Below, piece after piece: positions 34,253 to 46,510 of a DNA stretch of 64,000 bases. Where the stretch lies: positions 3,565,489-3,629,488 of the forward strand of contig CM034144.1 of the NCBI GenBank assembly GCA_019914995.1. The letters are read 5' to 3'. Within the stretch, counting starts at the first letter, position 1. The number at the start of each line of letters is the position of its first letter. The position numbers and the translations under genes are program-made. The stretch is from Acanthochlamys bracteata. Lineage: Eukaryota; Streptophyta; Magnoliopsida; Pandanales; Velloziaceae. The notes below the pieces were generated by a model. That model saw only the letters and a list, made by a program, of their open reading frames with translations, made no database searches and was not told the origin of the DNA.

Positions 34253-35007
34253 TGCTTATCTGCTTTAAATTGGTCCCGTCAATTTACGCTTACTGTGATA
34301 TTTCTTTAAATTGTAATGATACGTGTAAGAAGGTGAGGTATTTTATAGTGTTATTGTGAAAAGGTTGGTATTCCGCTACATGTTGAGATCGTAGTCATAT
34401 TCCATGAGAGAAATAGACAATCCTAATCATGAAAATCTTTTTGTGGTTAATGGAGCTGTGGTATTCCGTTTAACCTTTCCGAAAGTTTCTTGGAGGTACT
34501 TTTTGTGCTGATTTTTTTTCTGATACCTTTAGTTAAACAACTGGAAAATGAGGTTTAAACTACGATGCAGATAGAAGAATATTAGTTATTGATTTGCAAA
34601 TCTCTTAAAGTAAAGCTTGGAAAAGCTTATAATGCATTTGACTAATCATTGTTGGCATGTCGCTCTTGTTGAATATAAAGTTATCCTCAAAGTTAGAACT
34701 TTTTTTGGTAATTTTGAATTCAACCATATGTACTCGATTCTTAAGCACCTCATTTGAATTCAACAGGTGGTGTAGGTTGTTACCTTATTGATTTGTTTCA
34801 CAGAAAATAATCCTATACGTCAAATGCGTTTTGTCACAATTTTGGCTTTGTTAGTTTGTTTCTTTTGCATTTTCAACAAACACAATCTTGGTTTTCATTC
34901 CCCTTACCTTATCAGCTAAGGCAAGTTTAGTTGTTTCACACTTCGTACATGAAGAAGTTACTAAAGATGATCCCATCAATGGTTACTCTCCTGTAGCAAC
35001 TATCTAA
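34253..35007 (+). repeat. Long unit P1b (partial), ends in a rearrangement
   Basis: Continues in phase from TGCTTATCTGCTTTAAATTG. It includes the 384-bp block absent from the short units, here with open stretches such as NPNHENLFVVNGAVVFRLTF (about 34414-34475). It breaks off inside the EEV...NGYSP block at about 35007. Confidence 0.7.
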
Positions 35008-35585
35008 ATGTGTTACCGGGCAATTATCTAAATGCCGCTTCCGTGAAACAACCAATTGTTCTAAATACATGACAAATTTATTGGTACCATCACCTTCTTC
35101 TGTATGTCACAGCTCAATGGTTCGTTGATGGTTATAGTTCTGAGGTTAATAGAGATGAAATACGCCAAAAACCATTTGATGAAAAGAGAATAATACATAA
35201 CGCACTGTTAGGGTCAAACAATTACTTAAGATCTCATGCAAAGTTTTAAGAACATAAGAAGAAAAACACCAGTCAGGCCATAACTAACGTTGACCCTCCA
35301 CGAACCACCCTACACTTTTAAAATCATCTTAACTGCAATGTTCAAGCCACTATTAACAATAGTTGCTACTAGAGAGTAACCATTGATAGGATCATCATCA
35401 GCAACTTCTTCCTGCACGAAATGTAAAACCATTAAACCTGGCTTAGCTGATAAGATAAGGGTAATGAAAATGGAGATTGCGTTTGTTGAAAATTCAAACG
35501 AAACAAACCAACAAAGTAAAAATTGTGGCAAAACACACCTCATTTGAAGTTCAGCAGGTGGTGTAGATTGTTGCCTAATTAATTT
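35008..35585 (-). repeat. Inverted, internally deleted array piece
   Basis: Between two plus units, about 530 bp run in the opposite orientation: ATTATCTAAATGCCGCTTCC... then TGGTTCGTTGATGGTTATAG, GACCCTCCACGAACCACC. A jump to TTTTAAAATCATCTTAACTG at about 35317 skips several blocks present in full units. It returns to plus orientation at about 35540. Confidence 0.75.
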
Positions 35586-37740
35586 TGCTCATCTGCTTTA
35601 AATTGGTCCCCTCCATTTATGCTTGCTGACATTTCTCTAAATTGTAATGATTCGTGTAGGAATGTGAGGTACTGTATAGTGTTATTGTGATGAACTTGGT
35701 ATTCTGGTATATGTTGACATCATAGTCGTAGTTCATCAGAAGAAAAAACAATCCTAATCATGTAAATCTTTTGTGATTATTGCAGATGTGGTATTCTGCT
35801 TAACTTTTATGAAGTTTTCTTGGAGGCAATTTTTGAGATGCATAAGAAAAACAACAGGAACAGGAGGTTTAAAAGACGATGTAGTTAGAGAAAATTAGTT
35901 AATGTTGTGCGAATCGCTTAAACTAAAACTTGTCATAGTTTGTAATGCAATTAACTAATCATTTTTGGCTTGTCGCTCTTGTTGAAATTGAAGTTAGTCT
36001 GAAACTTGGAACTTTTTTTGGTGATTATGAATTCAACCCTGTCTACTGGGTTCTTAAGCACCTCATTTGAAGTTCAACAGGTGGTGTATATTGTTTCATA
36101 ATTAATTTGTGTTAAAGGTGGTAATCCTATACGTTAAGTGCGTTTTGTCAGAATTTTTTCTTTGTTAGTTTGTTTCGTTTGCATTTCGAAAAAGCGTAAT
36201 CTCCATTTTCATTCCCCTTATCTTATCAGATAAGCTAGGTATAATGGTTTCCCACTTCGTGCAGGAAGAAGTTGCTAATGATAATCCCGTCAATGGTTAC
36301 TCTCCTTTACCAGCTACTGTTGTTAGTGGATTGAGCATTGCAGTTAAAATGATTTTAAAAGTCCTGCCCTTAAAGAGATTGGAAAGGGAGGTTAGAACCA
36401 CTGAAGATTCTTTTTTTAAACGTACATTCAGATCTTTGATGCATATGTAATATAAACAGAGCTTAGAACCATTTTCTAGCGTTGATTAATAACACTAACA
36501 AACGAGAAATCATGTACTTAAATTATTAGTCCACTTTGGGATGCTTTTTCATCCAAACTGGGTCAGGTGGTCCTGTAACTTCTCAACCCATGGCGCTTTT
36601 CGTTAACTTTAAACAGTATTTCTTTTGCTGTGATGGTCTGGCTGTTCTTTTGCGCAAATTTCATGTGAGGTTGCTGCTTAGTGGATTCCTTATAATTTGC
36701 TGCTTTATTTTTCGTGTCTTTCTCTTTTTTCCAAATTAACATAACTAGCCAATTGCTGGTTGGAACTCCGAGATCTGAGGTTCTTAAATGGAGGCAATCG
36801 TGGACTCTAAGGGCTGAAGGTGTACCATTTCAGGCAATAGATAAAGCAGACGCTTACTTCCTTAGATAAGTTTAGCACTTATGTGAATCCTTTTGTTTCG
36901 TGTTACTTAATTTGCTTGGTACTGGTTTTGTCTCATTTCTATCTTTCTTTGTTTCAGCTTGGAAAAGTAGTAAAGTGGTTCATGGAGGGTCAACGTTAGT
37001 TATGGCCCGGCTGCAGTTTTTCTCCGTATGTTATTAACACTTTGAATATGATCTTGAGGATTGGGTAGACCCTAACAGTGCGTTATATATTTTTCTCTTT
37101 TCATCAAGATAGTTTTTGGCATATTTACTTTCTATTAATCTCAATACTATAACCATCAACAAACCATTCACTGTGTCAGACACAAAACAGTCATGGTAGA
37201 AGTAAGTTTGTCATGTATTTAAATCTGGTTGTTTCAGCGGAGCTGCAGTTAGATAATAGTCCTGTAAGGTGTTCGCTGAATTTATTTGTTCTTCGTTTAC
37301 TTTATTTTGTCCATTTAGTATCAATATCTTTCCATTTCAGAATAATATTTCATGCTTTTCTATTTGATCAGAAGTTGGAGCCACCGTTGTGGGATTGCTC
37401 GGTCATACTAATTTCTGTTCAAGAAACAATTTACATTGCGAGTGTATGCACCACAACAACAATTTTTCTTTTGCTGATTACAAATCTGTTTTTCTAGCAA
37501 CTTTTAATAAAATACTAGGAGGCTTCTTTCTACTTCCTATCTAAAACGTTTTTCGTTGTTTAAAAGTTTGATATGTCTATTTTAGTTAAATCTTCATCAG
37601 TAAACAGGGTTAATTCTAAACTGTCTTCTACAGGAGCAAACTAGAATGCAAAAATATTATTGAACGTCCACCCACAGTTGTAAGGTAGAAATAGTTTTGT
37701 TTAAATATACAGATAAGTTTCAAATATAGTAAATGGCTTT
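35586..37740 (+). repeat. Long unit P2 (complete, 2,155 bp)
   Basis: The best complete long unit. Open blocks in order: 36264-36450 (QEEVANDNPVNGYSPLPATV, GLSIAVKMILKVLPLKRLE); 36536-36690 (TGSGGPVTSQPMALFVNF, YFFCCDGLAVLLRKFHV); 36750-36865 (QLLVGTPRSEVLKWRQSW, AEGVPFQAIDKADAYFL); 36958-36999 after TTTCAG (LGKVVKWFMEGQR, stop); about 37240-37276 (AELQLDNSPVRC); and about 37371-37470 (KLEPPLWDCSVILISVQETI). TTTCAG acceptors precede several blocks. This is the structure of exons and introns from one protein gene. No domain is recognised, and the blocks do not form one continuous protein. Confidence 0.75.
36264..36999 (+). pseudogene. Exon-like blocks of the unidentified source gene
   Basis: These blocks keep the same reading frames in most array units in spite of nucleotide change, and the last one ends in a stop after VVKWFMEGQR. 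This fits a gene 3' portion whose C-terminus reads K-W-F/W-M-E-G. The same ending appears in the diverged units at 60958 and 63330. The source could be a single-copy host gene elsewhere. I cannot name it. Confidence 0.5.
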
Positions 37741-38925
37741 TGCTCATCTGCTTTAAATTGGTCCCCTCCATTTATGCTTGCTGACATTTCTCTAAATTGT
37801 AATTGTTCGTGTAGGAATGTGAGGTACTGTATAGTGTTATTGTGATGAACTTGGTACTCTGGTATATGTTGACATCATAGTCGTAGTTCATCAGAAGAAA
37901 AAACAATCCTAATCATGTAAATCTTTTGAGGTTATTGCAGATGTGGTATTCTGCTTAACTTTTATGAAGTTTTCTTGGAGGCAACTTTTGAGATGCATAA
38001 GAAAAACAACAGGAACAGGAGGTTTAAAAGAAGATGTAGTTAGAGAAAATTAGTTAATGTTGTGCGTATCGCTTAAACTAAAACTTGTCATAGTTTGTAA
38101 TGCAATTAACTAATCATTTTTGGCTTGTCGCTCTTGTTGAAATTGAAGTTAGTTTGAAACTTGGAACTTTTTTTGGTGATTATGAATTCAACCCTGTCTA
38201 CTGGGTTCTTAAGCACCTCATTTGAAGTTCAACAGGTGGTGTATATTGTTTCGTAATTAATTTGTGTTAAAGGTGGTAATCCTATACGTTAAGTGCGTTT
38301 TGTCAGAATTTTTTCCTTGTTAGTTTGTTTCATTCGCATTTCGAACAAGCGTAATCTCCATTTTCATTCCACTTATCTTATCAGATAAGCTAGGTATAAT
38401 GGTTTCACACTTCGTGCAGGAAGAAGTTGCTAATAATAATCCCGTCAATGGTTACTCTCCTTTACCAGCTACTGTTGTTAGTGGATTGAGCATTGCAGTT
38501 AAAATGATTTTAAAAGTCCTGCCCTTAAAGAGATTGGAAACGGAGGTTAGAACCACTGAAGATTCTTTTTTTAAACGTACATTCAGATCTTTGATGCATA
38601 TGTAATATAAACAGAGCTTAGAACCATTTTCTAGCGTTGATTAATAACACTAACAAACGAGAAATCATGTACTTAAATTATTAGTCCACTTTGGGATGCT
38701 TTTTCATCCAAACTGGGTCAGGTGGTCCTGTAACTTCTCAACCCATAAAACTTAACTTTAAACGTTATTTCTTTTGCCGTGATGATGGTCAGTATTTCTT
38801 TTTTTCATGTGAAGTTGCTGCTTAGTGGATTCTTTATAATTTGCTGTTTTATTTTTCGTGTCTTTCTCTTTTTTCCAAATTTACATAACTAGCCAATTGC
38901 TGGTTGGAACTCCGAGATCTGATTC
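37741..38925 (+). repeat. Long unit P3 (partial), up to the inversion point
   Basis: Nearly identical to P2 over its first 1.18 kb, including the 384-bp block (37861-38244) and the QEEVANNNPVNGYSP block (38420). It degenerates after about 38745 and stops at TTGGAACTCCGAGATCTGA, close to the head-to-head junction. Confidence 0.8.
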
Positions 38926-41197
38926 TTAAATAATTTCTTGTATCTATTGCCTGAAATGGTACACCTTCAGTACTCAAAGTCCACGATTGCCTCTCGGATC
39001 TTTCCAACAAATTGACTAGTTATGTAAATTTGGAAAAAAGAGAAAGACACATAAAAATAAAGTAGCAAATTATAAGGAGTCCCAAAGAAATTTGCGCAAA
39101 AGAACAAAAATCATGACTAAACTTAACGGCGCCATGCGTTGAACAGACCACTGATTTGGATGAAAAAGCATTTGCTAATAATTTAAGTACATGATTTCCA
39201 TTAATCAAATCAATGCTAGAAAATGGTTCTAACCTCTATTTATATTACATATGCATCAAGATGTGAATGTATGTTTAAAACAAGAACCTTCAAGGTTCTA
39301 ACCTCCGTTTCCAATCTCTATAAGGGCAAGAATTTTAAAATCATTTTAACTGCAATGCTCAAGACAATCAATCAGAGAGTAACAATTGACGGGATTATCA
39401 TCGTAAAATTTTCCCTAATTGAGTAACCAATGAAATGGAGATTATTAACAACGTAAAATTATGACAAAACGCACCTAACATCTTATCACCTTTAACACAA
39501 ATTAACTAGGCAACAATATATCTTTTGAACTTAGGTGCTTAATAACCCAAAGAGATAGGGTTGAAGATAATCACCAAATGAAAGTGGAGATTACGCTTTG
39601 AAAAAATGATTAATATGCGCAAAAGTATTAGTTTTAGAAACAAACTAACAAAGTAAAAACCTTGTGACAAAACGCAAGAAAACTTAACGTTAAACAGGAT
39701 TATCACAAAAGATTTACTTTAACACAAATTAACTAGGCAACAATAATAATACCAAGTTCATCACAATAACACTATAGAGTACCTCACATTCCTACACGAA
39801 TCATTACAATTTAAAGAAATGCCAGCAAGCATAAATGGAGGGGACCAATTTAAAGCAGATGAGCAAAAGCCATTTATTATATTGGAAACTTATCCGTAAA
39901 TTTAAACAAAACTATTTCTACCTTACAACCGTGGGTGGATGTTCAATAATATTTTTGCATTCTAGTTTGCTCCTGTATAAGACAGTTTAGAATCAAGCCT
40001 GTTTACTGAAGAAGATTAAACTGAAACAGACATATCAAACTTTTAAACAACGAAAAACGTTTTAGATAGGAGGTAGAAAGAAGCCTCCTAGTATTTTATT
40101 AAAAGTTGCGAGAAAAACAGATCTGTAATCAAAAAAAGAAAATTGTTGTTGTGTTGCATACACTCACAATGTAAATTCTTTTTCGAACAGAAATTAGTAT
40201 GATCGAGCCATTCCTAACGGTGACTCCAACTTCTGATTAAACAGAAAAGCATGAAATATTATTCTGAAACGAAAAGATATTGGTACTAAGACAAAATAAA
40301 GTAAACGAAGAACAAATAAATTCAGCAAACACCTTACAGGATTATTATCTAACTGCAGCTCCGTTGAAACAATGAGATGTAAATAAATGACAAACTTACT
40401 TCTACCATTACTGTTTTCTGTCCGACACAGGTGAATGGTTTGTTGATGGTTATAGTATTGAGATTAATAGAAATAAAAATGAGACAAAACTAGTACCAAA
40501 CAATTAAGTAACAAGAAATAAAAGGATTCACATAAGTGCTTAACTTGTCTAAGGAAGTAAGCGTCTGCTTTATCTATTGCCTGAAATGGTACACCATCAG
40601 CCCTCAAAGTTCACGTTTGCCTATAATTAAGAACCTCATATCTCGGGGTTCCAACCAGCAATTGGCTAGTTATGTTAATTTGGAAAAAATAGAAAGACAC
40701 GAAAAATAAAGTAGCAAATTATATGGAGTCCACTAAGCAGCAACTTCATATGAAATTTGCGCAAAAGAACAGCCAGACCATCACAGCAAAAGAAATACTG
40801 TTTAAAGTTAACGAAAAACGCCATTGGTTGAGAAGGTACAGGACCACCTGACCCAGTTTGGATGAAAAAGCATCCCAAAGTTGACTAATAATTTAAGTAC
40901 ATGATTTCTCGTTTGTTAGTGCTATTAATCAACGCTAGAAAATGGTTCTAACCTCTATTTATATTAAATATGCATCAGAAGATGTGAATGTACGTTTAAA
41001 ACAAGAACCTTCAGTGGTTCTAACCTCCGTTTCCAATCTTTATAAGGGCAGGAATTTTAAAATCATTTTAACTGCAATTCTCAATCGACTAATAACAGTA
41101 GCTGGTAAAGGAGAGTAACCATTGACGGGATTATCATCAGCAACATCTTCCTGCACGAAGTGTGCAACCATTATACCTTGCTTAGCTGATAAGATAA
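38926..41197 (-). repeat. Transitional first minus-strand unit, rearranged
   Basis: Begins head-to-head with P3 (ATTGCCTGAAATGGTACACC, then ACTAGTTATGTAAATTTGGA). At about 39517-39576 it keeps a remnant of the 384-bp block (GCTTAATAACCCAAAGAGAT, reverse of the TTCAACCCTGT...TTCTTAAGCACC region), bracketed by a duplicated AATGAAA-TGGAGATTA segment. It lacks about 190 bp near 40470 that later units have. It is intermediate between the long and short forms. Confidence 0.75.
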
Positions 41198-42972
41198 GGG
41201 GAATGAAAGTGGAGATTACGCTTGTTGAAAACGCAAACGAAACAAACTAACAAAGTAAAAATTTTGACAAAACGCACTTAACGTATAGGATTATCACCTT
41301 TAACACAAATTAACTAGGCAACAATAGAATACCAAGTTCATCACAATAACACTATAGAGTACCTCACATTCCTACACGAATCATTACAATTTAAAGAAAT
41401 GCCAGCAAGCATAAATGGAGGGGACCAATTTAAAGCAGATGAGCAAAAGCCATTTATTATATTGGAAACTTATCTGTAAATTTAAACAAAACTATTTCTA
41501 CTTTACAACCGTGGGTGGATGTTCAATAATATTTTTGCATTCTAGTTTGCTCTGTATATAAGACAGTTTAGAATCAAGCCTGTTTACTGAAGAAGATTAA
41601 ACTGAAACAGACATATCAAACTTTTAAACAACGAAAAACGTTTTAGATAGGAGGTAGAAAGAAGCCTCCTAGTATTTTATTAAAAGTTGCGAGAAAAACA
41701 GATCTGTAATCAAAAAAAGAAAATTGTTGTTGTGTTGCATACACTCCCAATGTAAATTCTTTTTCGAACAGAAATTAGTATGATCGAGCCATTCCTAACG
41801 GTGACTCCAACTTCTGATCAAACAGAAAAGCATGAAATATTATTCTGAAACGAAAAGATATTGGTACTAAATGGACAAAATAAAGTAAACGAAGAACAAA
41901 TAAATTCAGCAAACACCTTACAGGACTATTATCTAACTGCAGCTCCGTTGAAACAATCAGATGTAAATACATGACAAACTTACTTCTACCATGACTGTTT
42001 TCTGTCTGACACAGGTGAATGGTTTGTTGATGGTTATAGTATTGAGATTAATAGAAAGTAAATATGCCAAAAACTATCTTGATGAAAAGAGAAAAATATA
42101 TAACGATCAAGGGGTCTCGCCAATCCTCAAGATCTTATTCAAAGTGTTAATAACATAAGAAGAAAAACTATAGCCGGGCCATAACTAACGTTGACCCTCC
42201 ATGAACCACCTTACTACTTTTCTAAGCTGAAACAAAGCGAGCGAGATAAAAATGAGACAAAACCAGTACCAAACAAATTAAGTAACAAGAAATAAAAGGA
42301 TTCACATAAGGGCTTAACTTGTCTAAGGAAGTAAGCGTCTGATTTATCTATTGCCTGAAATGGTACACCTTCAGCCCTCAAAGTTCACGATTGCCTCTAA
42401 TTAAGAACCTCATATCTCGTGGTTCCAAACCAAAGAATTGGCTAGTTATGTTAATTTGGAAAAAAGAAAAGACACGAAAAATAAAGTAGCAAATTATATG
42501 GAGTCCACTAAGCAAAGAACTTCATATGAAATTTGCAAAAAAACAACAGGACCATCACAAAGAAAAGAAATATATCATTAAAGTTAACGAAAAACGCCAT
42601 TGGTTGAGAAGGTACAGACCACGTGACCCATTTGGATGAAAAAATCATCCCAAAGTTGACTAATAATTTAAGTACATGATTTCTCGTTTGTTAGTGCTAT
42701 TAATCAACGCTAGAAAATGGTTCTAACCTCTATTTATATTAAATATGCATCAGAAGATGTGAATGTACGTTTAAAACAAGAACCTTCAGTGGTTCTAACC
42801 TCCGTTTCCAATCTCTATAAGGGCAGGAATTTTAAAATCATTTTAACTGCAATGCTCAATCGACTAACAACAGTAGCTGGTAAAGGAGAGTAACCATTGA
42901 CGGGATTATCATCAGCAACTTCATCCTGCACGAAGTGTGCGAGCATTATACCTAGCTTAGCTGATAAGATAA
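41198..42972 (-). repeat. Short unit 2 of the minus array
   Basis: 1,775 bp. Mostly clean, but about 42430-42640 shows clustered changes at CAG/CTG words, for example CCAGCAATTGG written as CCAAAGAATTGG and CCCAGTTTGG as CCCATTTGG. Confidence 0.85.
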
Positions 42973-44728
42973 GGGGAATGAAAGTGGAGATTACGCTTGT
43001 TGAAAACGCAAACGAAACAAACTAACAAAGTAAAAATTGCGACAAAACGCACTTAACGTATAGGATTATCACCTTTAACACAAATTAACTAGGCAACAAT
43101 AGAATACCAAGTTCATCACAATAACACTATAGAGTACCTCACATTCCTACACGAATCATTACAATTTAAAGAAATGCCAGCAAGCATAAATGGAGGGGAC
43201 CAATTTAAAGCAGATGAGCAAAAGCCATTTATTATATTGGAAACTTATCTGTAAATTTAAACAAAACTATTTCTACTTTACAACCGTGGGTGGATGTTCA
43301 ATAATATTTTTGCATTCTAGTTTGCTCCTGTATAAGACAGTTTAGAATCAAGCCTGTTTACTGAAGAAGATTAAACTGAAACAGACATATCAAACTTTTA
43401 AACAACGAAAAACGTTTTAGATAGGAGGTAGAAAGAAGCCTCCTAGTATTTTATTAAAAGTTGCGAGAAAAACAGATCTGTAATCAAAAAAAAATTGTTG
43501 TTGTGTGGTGCATACACTCAATGTAAATTCTTTTTGAAAAGAAATTAGTATGATCGAGCCATTCCATAACGTGACTCAACTTCGATCAAACAGAAAAGCA
43601 TGAAATATTATTCTGAAACGAAAAGATATTGGTACTAAATGGACAAAATAAAGTAAACGAAGAACAAATAAATTCAGCAAACACCTTACAGACTATTATC
43701 TAACTGCAGCTCTCGTTGAAACAATGAGATGTAAATACATGACAAACTTACTTCTACCATGATTTTCACATCCGACCACAGGTGAATGGTTTGTTGATGG
43801 TTATAGTATTGAGATTAATAGAAAGTAAATATGCCAAAAACTATCTTGATGAAAAGAGAAAAATATATAACGCACTGTTAGGGTCTCGCCAATCCTCAAG
43901 ATCTTATTCAAAGTGTTAATAACATAAGAAGAAAAACTACAGCCGGGCCATAACTAACGTTGACCCTCCATGAACCACCTTACTACTTTTCTAAGCTGAA
44001 ACAAAGCGAAATAAAAATGAGACAAAACTAGTACCAAACAATTAAGTAACAAGAAATAAAAGGATTCACATAAGTGCTTAACTTGTCTAAGGAAGTAAGC
44101 GTCTGCTTTATCTATTGCCTGAAATGGTACACCTTCAGCCCTCAAAGTTCACGATTGCCTCTAATTAAGAACCTCATATCTCGTGGTTCCAACCAGCAAT
44201 TGGCTAGTTATGTTAGTTTGGAAAAAAGAGAAAGACACGAAAAATACAGCAGCAAATTATATGGAGTCCACTACAAAGAATTACATATGAAATTTGCAAA
44301 AAAGAACAAATGCACCATCACAAAAAAAAAAAATCATTTTAAAGTTAACGAAAAACGCCATTGGTTGAGAAGGTACAGGACCACGTGACCCAGTTTGGAT
44401 GAAAAAGCATCCCAAAGTTGACTAATAATTAAGTACATGATTTCTCGTTTGTTAGTGCCATTAATCAACGCTAGAAAATGGTTCTAACCTCTATTTATAT
44501 TACATATGCATCAGAAGATGTGAATGTACGTTTAAAACAAGAACCTTCAGTGGTTCTAACCTCCGTTTCCAATCTCTATAAGCGCAGGAATTTTAAAATC
44601 ATTTTAACTGCAATGCTCAATCGACTAACAACAATAAAAAGGAGAGTAACCATTGACGGGATTATCATCAGCAACATCTTCCTGCACGAAGTGTGCGACC
44701 ATTATATCTAGATTAGCTGATAAGATAA
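42973..44728 (-). repeat. Short unit 3 of the minus array
   Basis: 1,756 bp. Carries the open AEGVPFQAIDKADAYFLRQ block (44145-44080 minus) and the KVVRWFMEGQR block near 43990-43957. Clustered CAG/CTG-site changes lie at about 43490-43770 and 44265-44340. Confidence 0.85.
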
Positions 44729-46510
44729 GGGGAATGAAAGTGGAGATTACGCTTGTTGAAAACGCAAACGAAACAAACTAACAAAGTAAAAATTGTGACA
44801 AAACGCACTTAACGTATAGGGATTATCACCTTTAACACAAATTAACTAGGCAACAATAGAATACTAAAGTTCATCACAATAACACTATAGAGTACCTCAC
44901 ATTCCTACACGAATCATTACAATTTAAAGAAATGCCAAAGAAGCATAAATGGAGGGGACCAATTTAAAGCGGATGAGCAAAAGCTATTTATTATATTGAA
45001 AATTTATCTCAGAAATTTAAAACAAAACTATTTCTACCTTACAACCGTGGGTGGATGTTCAATAATAATTTTGTATTCTAGTTTGCTCCTATATAAGACA
45101 GTTTAGAATCAAGCCTGTTTACTGAAGAAGATTAAACTAAAACAGACATATCAAACTTTTAAACAACGAAAAACGTTTTAGATAGGAGGTAGAAAGAAGC
45201 CTCCTAGTATTTTATTAAAAGTTGCTAGAAAAACAGATCTGTAATCAATAAAAGAAAATTGTTGTTGTGGTGCATACACTCGCAATGTAAATTCTTTTTC
45301 GAACAGAAATTAGTATGATCGAGCCATTCCATAACGTTGACTCCAACTTCTGATCAAACAGAAAAGCATGAAATATTATTCTGAAACGAAAAGATATTGG
45401 TACTAAATGGACAAAATAAAGTAAACGAAGAACAAATAAATTCAGCAAACACCTTACAGGACTATTATCTAACTGCAGCTCCGTTGAAACAATCAGATGT
45501 AAATACATGACAAACTTACTTCTACCATGACTGTTTTCTGTCTGACACAGGTGAATGGTTTGTTGATGGTTATAGTATTGAGATTAATAGAAAGTAAATA
45601 TGCCAAAAACTATCTTGATGAAAAGAGAAAAATATATAACGCACTGTTAGGGTCTCGCCAATCCTCAAGATCTTATTCAAAGTGTTAATAACATAAGAAG
45701 AAAAACTATAGCCGGGCCATAACTAACGTTGACCCTCCATGAACCACCTTACTACTTTTCTAAGCTGAAACAAAGCGAGATAAAAATGAGACAAAACCAG
45801 TACCAAACAAATTAAGTAACAAGAAATAAAAGGATTCACATAAGGGCTTAACTTGTCTAAGGAAGTAAGCGTCTGCTTTATCTATTGCCTGAAATGGTAC
45901 ACCTTCAGCCCTCAAAGTTCACGATTGCCTCTAATTAAGAACCTCATATCTCGTGGTTCCAACCAGCAATTGGCTAGTTATGTTAGTTTGGAAAAAAGAC
46001 AAAGACACGAAAAATACAGTAGCAAATTATATGGAGTCCACAAAGCAGCAACTACATATGAAATTTGCGCAAAAAAACAACCGCCGGACCATCACAAAGA
46101 AAAAAGTAAATCTTCATAAAGTTAACGAAAAACGCCATTGGTTGAGAAGGTACAGGACCACGTGACCCAGTTTGGATGAAAAATCATCCCAAAGTTGACT
46201 AATAATTAAGTACATGATTTCTCGTTTGTTAGTGCCATTAATCAACGCTAGAAAATGGTTCTAACCTCTATTTATATTACATATGCATCAGAAGATGTGA
46301 ATGTACGTTTAAAACAAGAACCTTCAGTGGTTCTAACCTCCGTTTCCAATCTCTATAAGCGCAGGAATTTTAAAATCATTTTAACTGCAATGCTCAATCG
46401 ACTAACAACAGTAGCTGGTAAATGAGAGTAACCATTGACGGGATTATCATCAGCAACATCTTCCTGCACGTAGTGTGCGACCATTATATCTAGATTAGCT
46501 GATAAGATAA
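44729..46510 (-). repeat. Short unit 4 of the minus array
   Basis: 1,782 bp. Near-identical to its neighbours. Small altered patches lie at about 44870-45010 (GCCAGCAAGC written as GCCAAAGAAGC) and 46070-46120. Confidence 0.85.
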
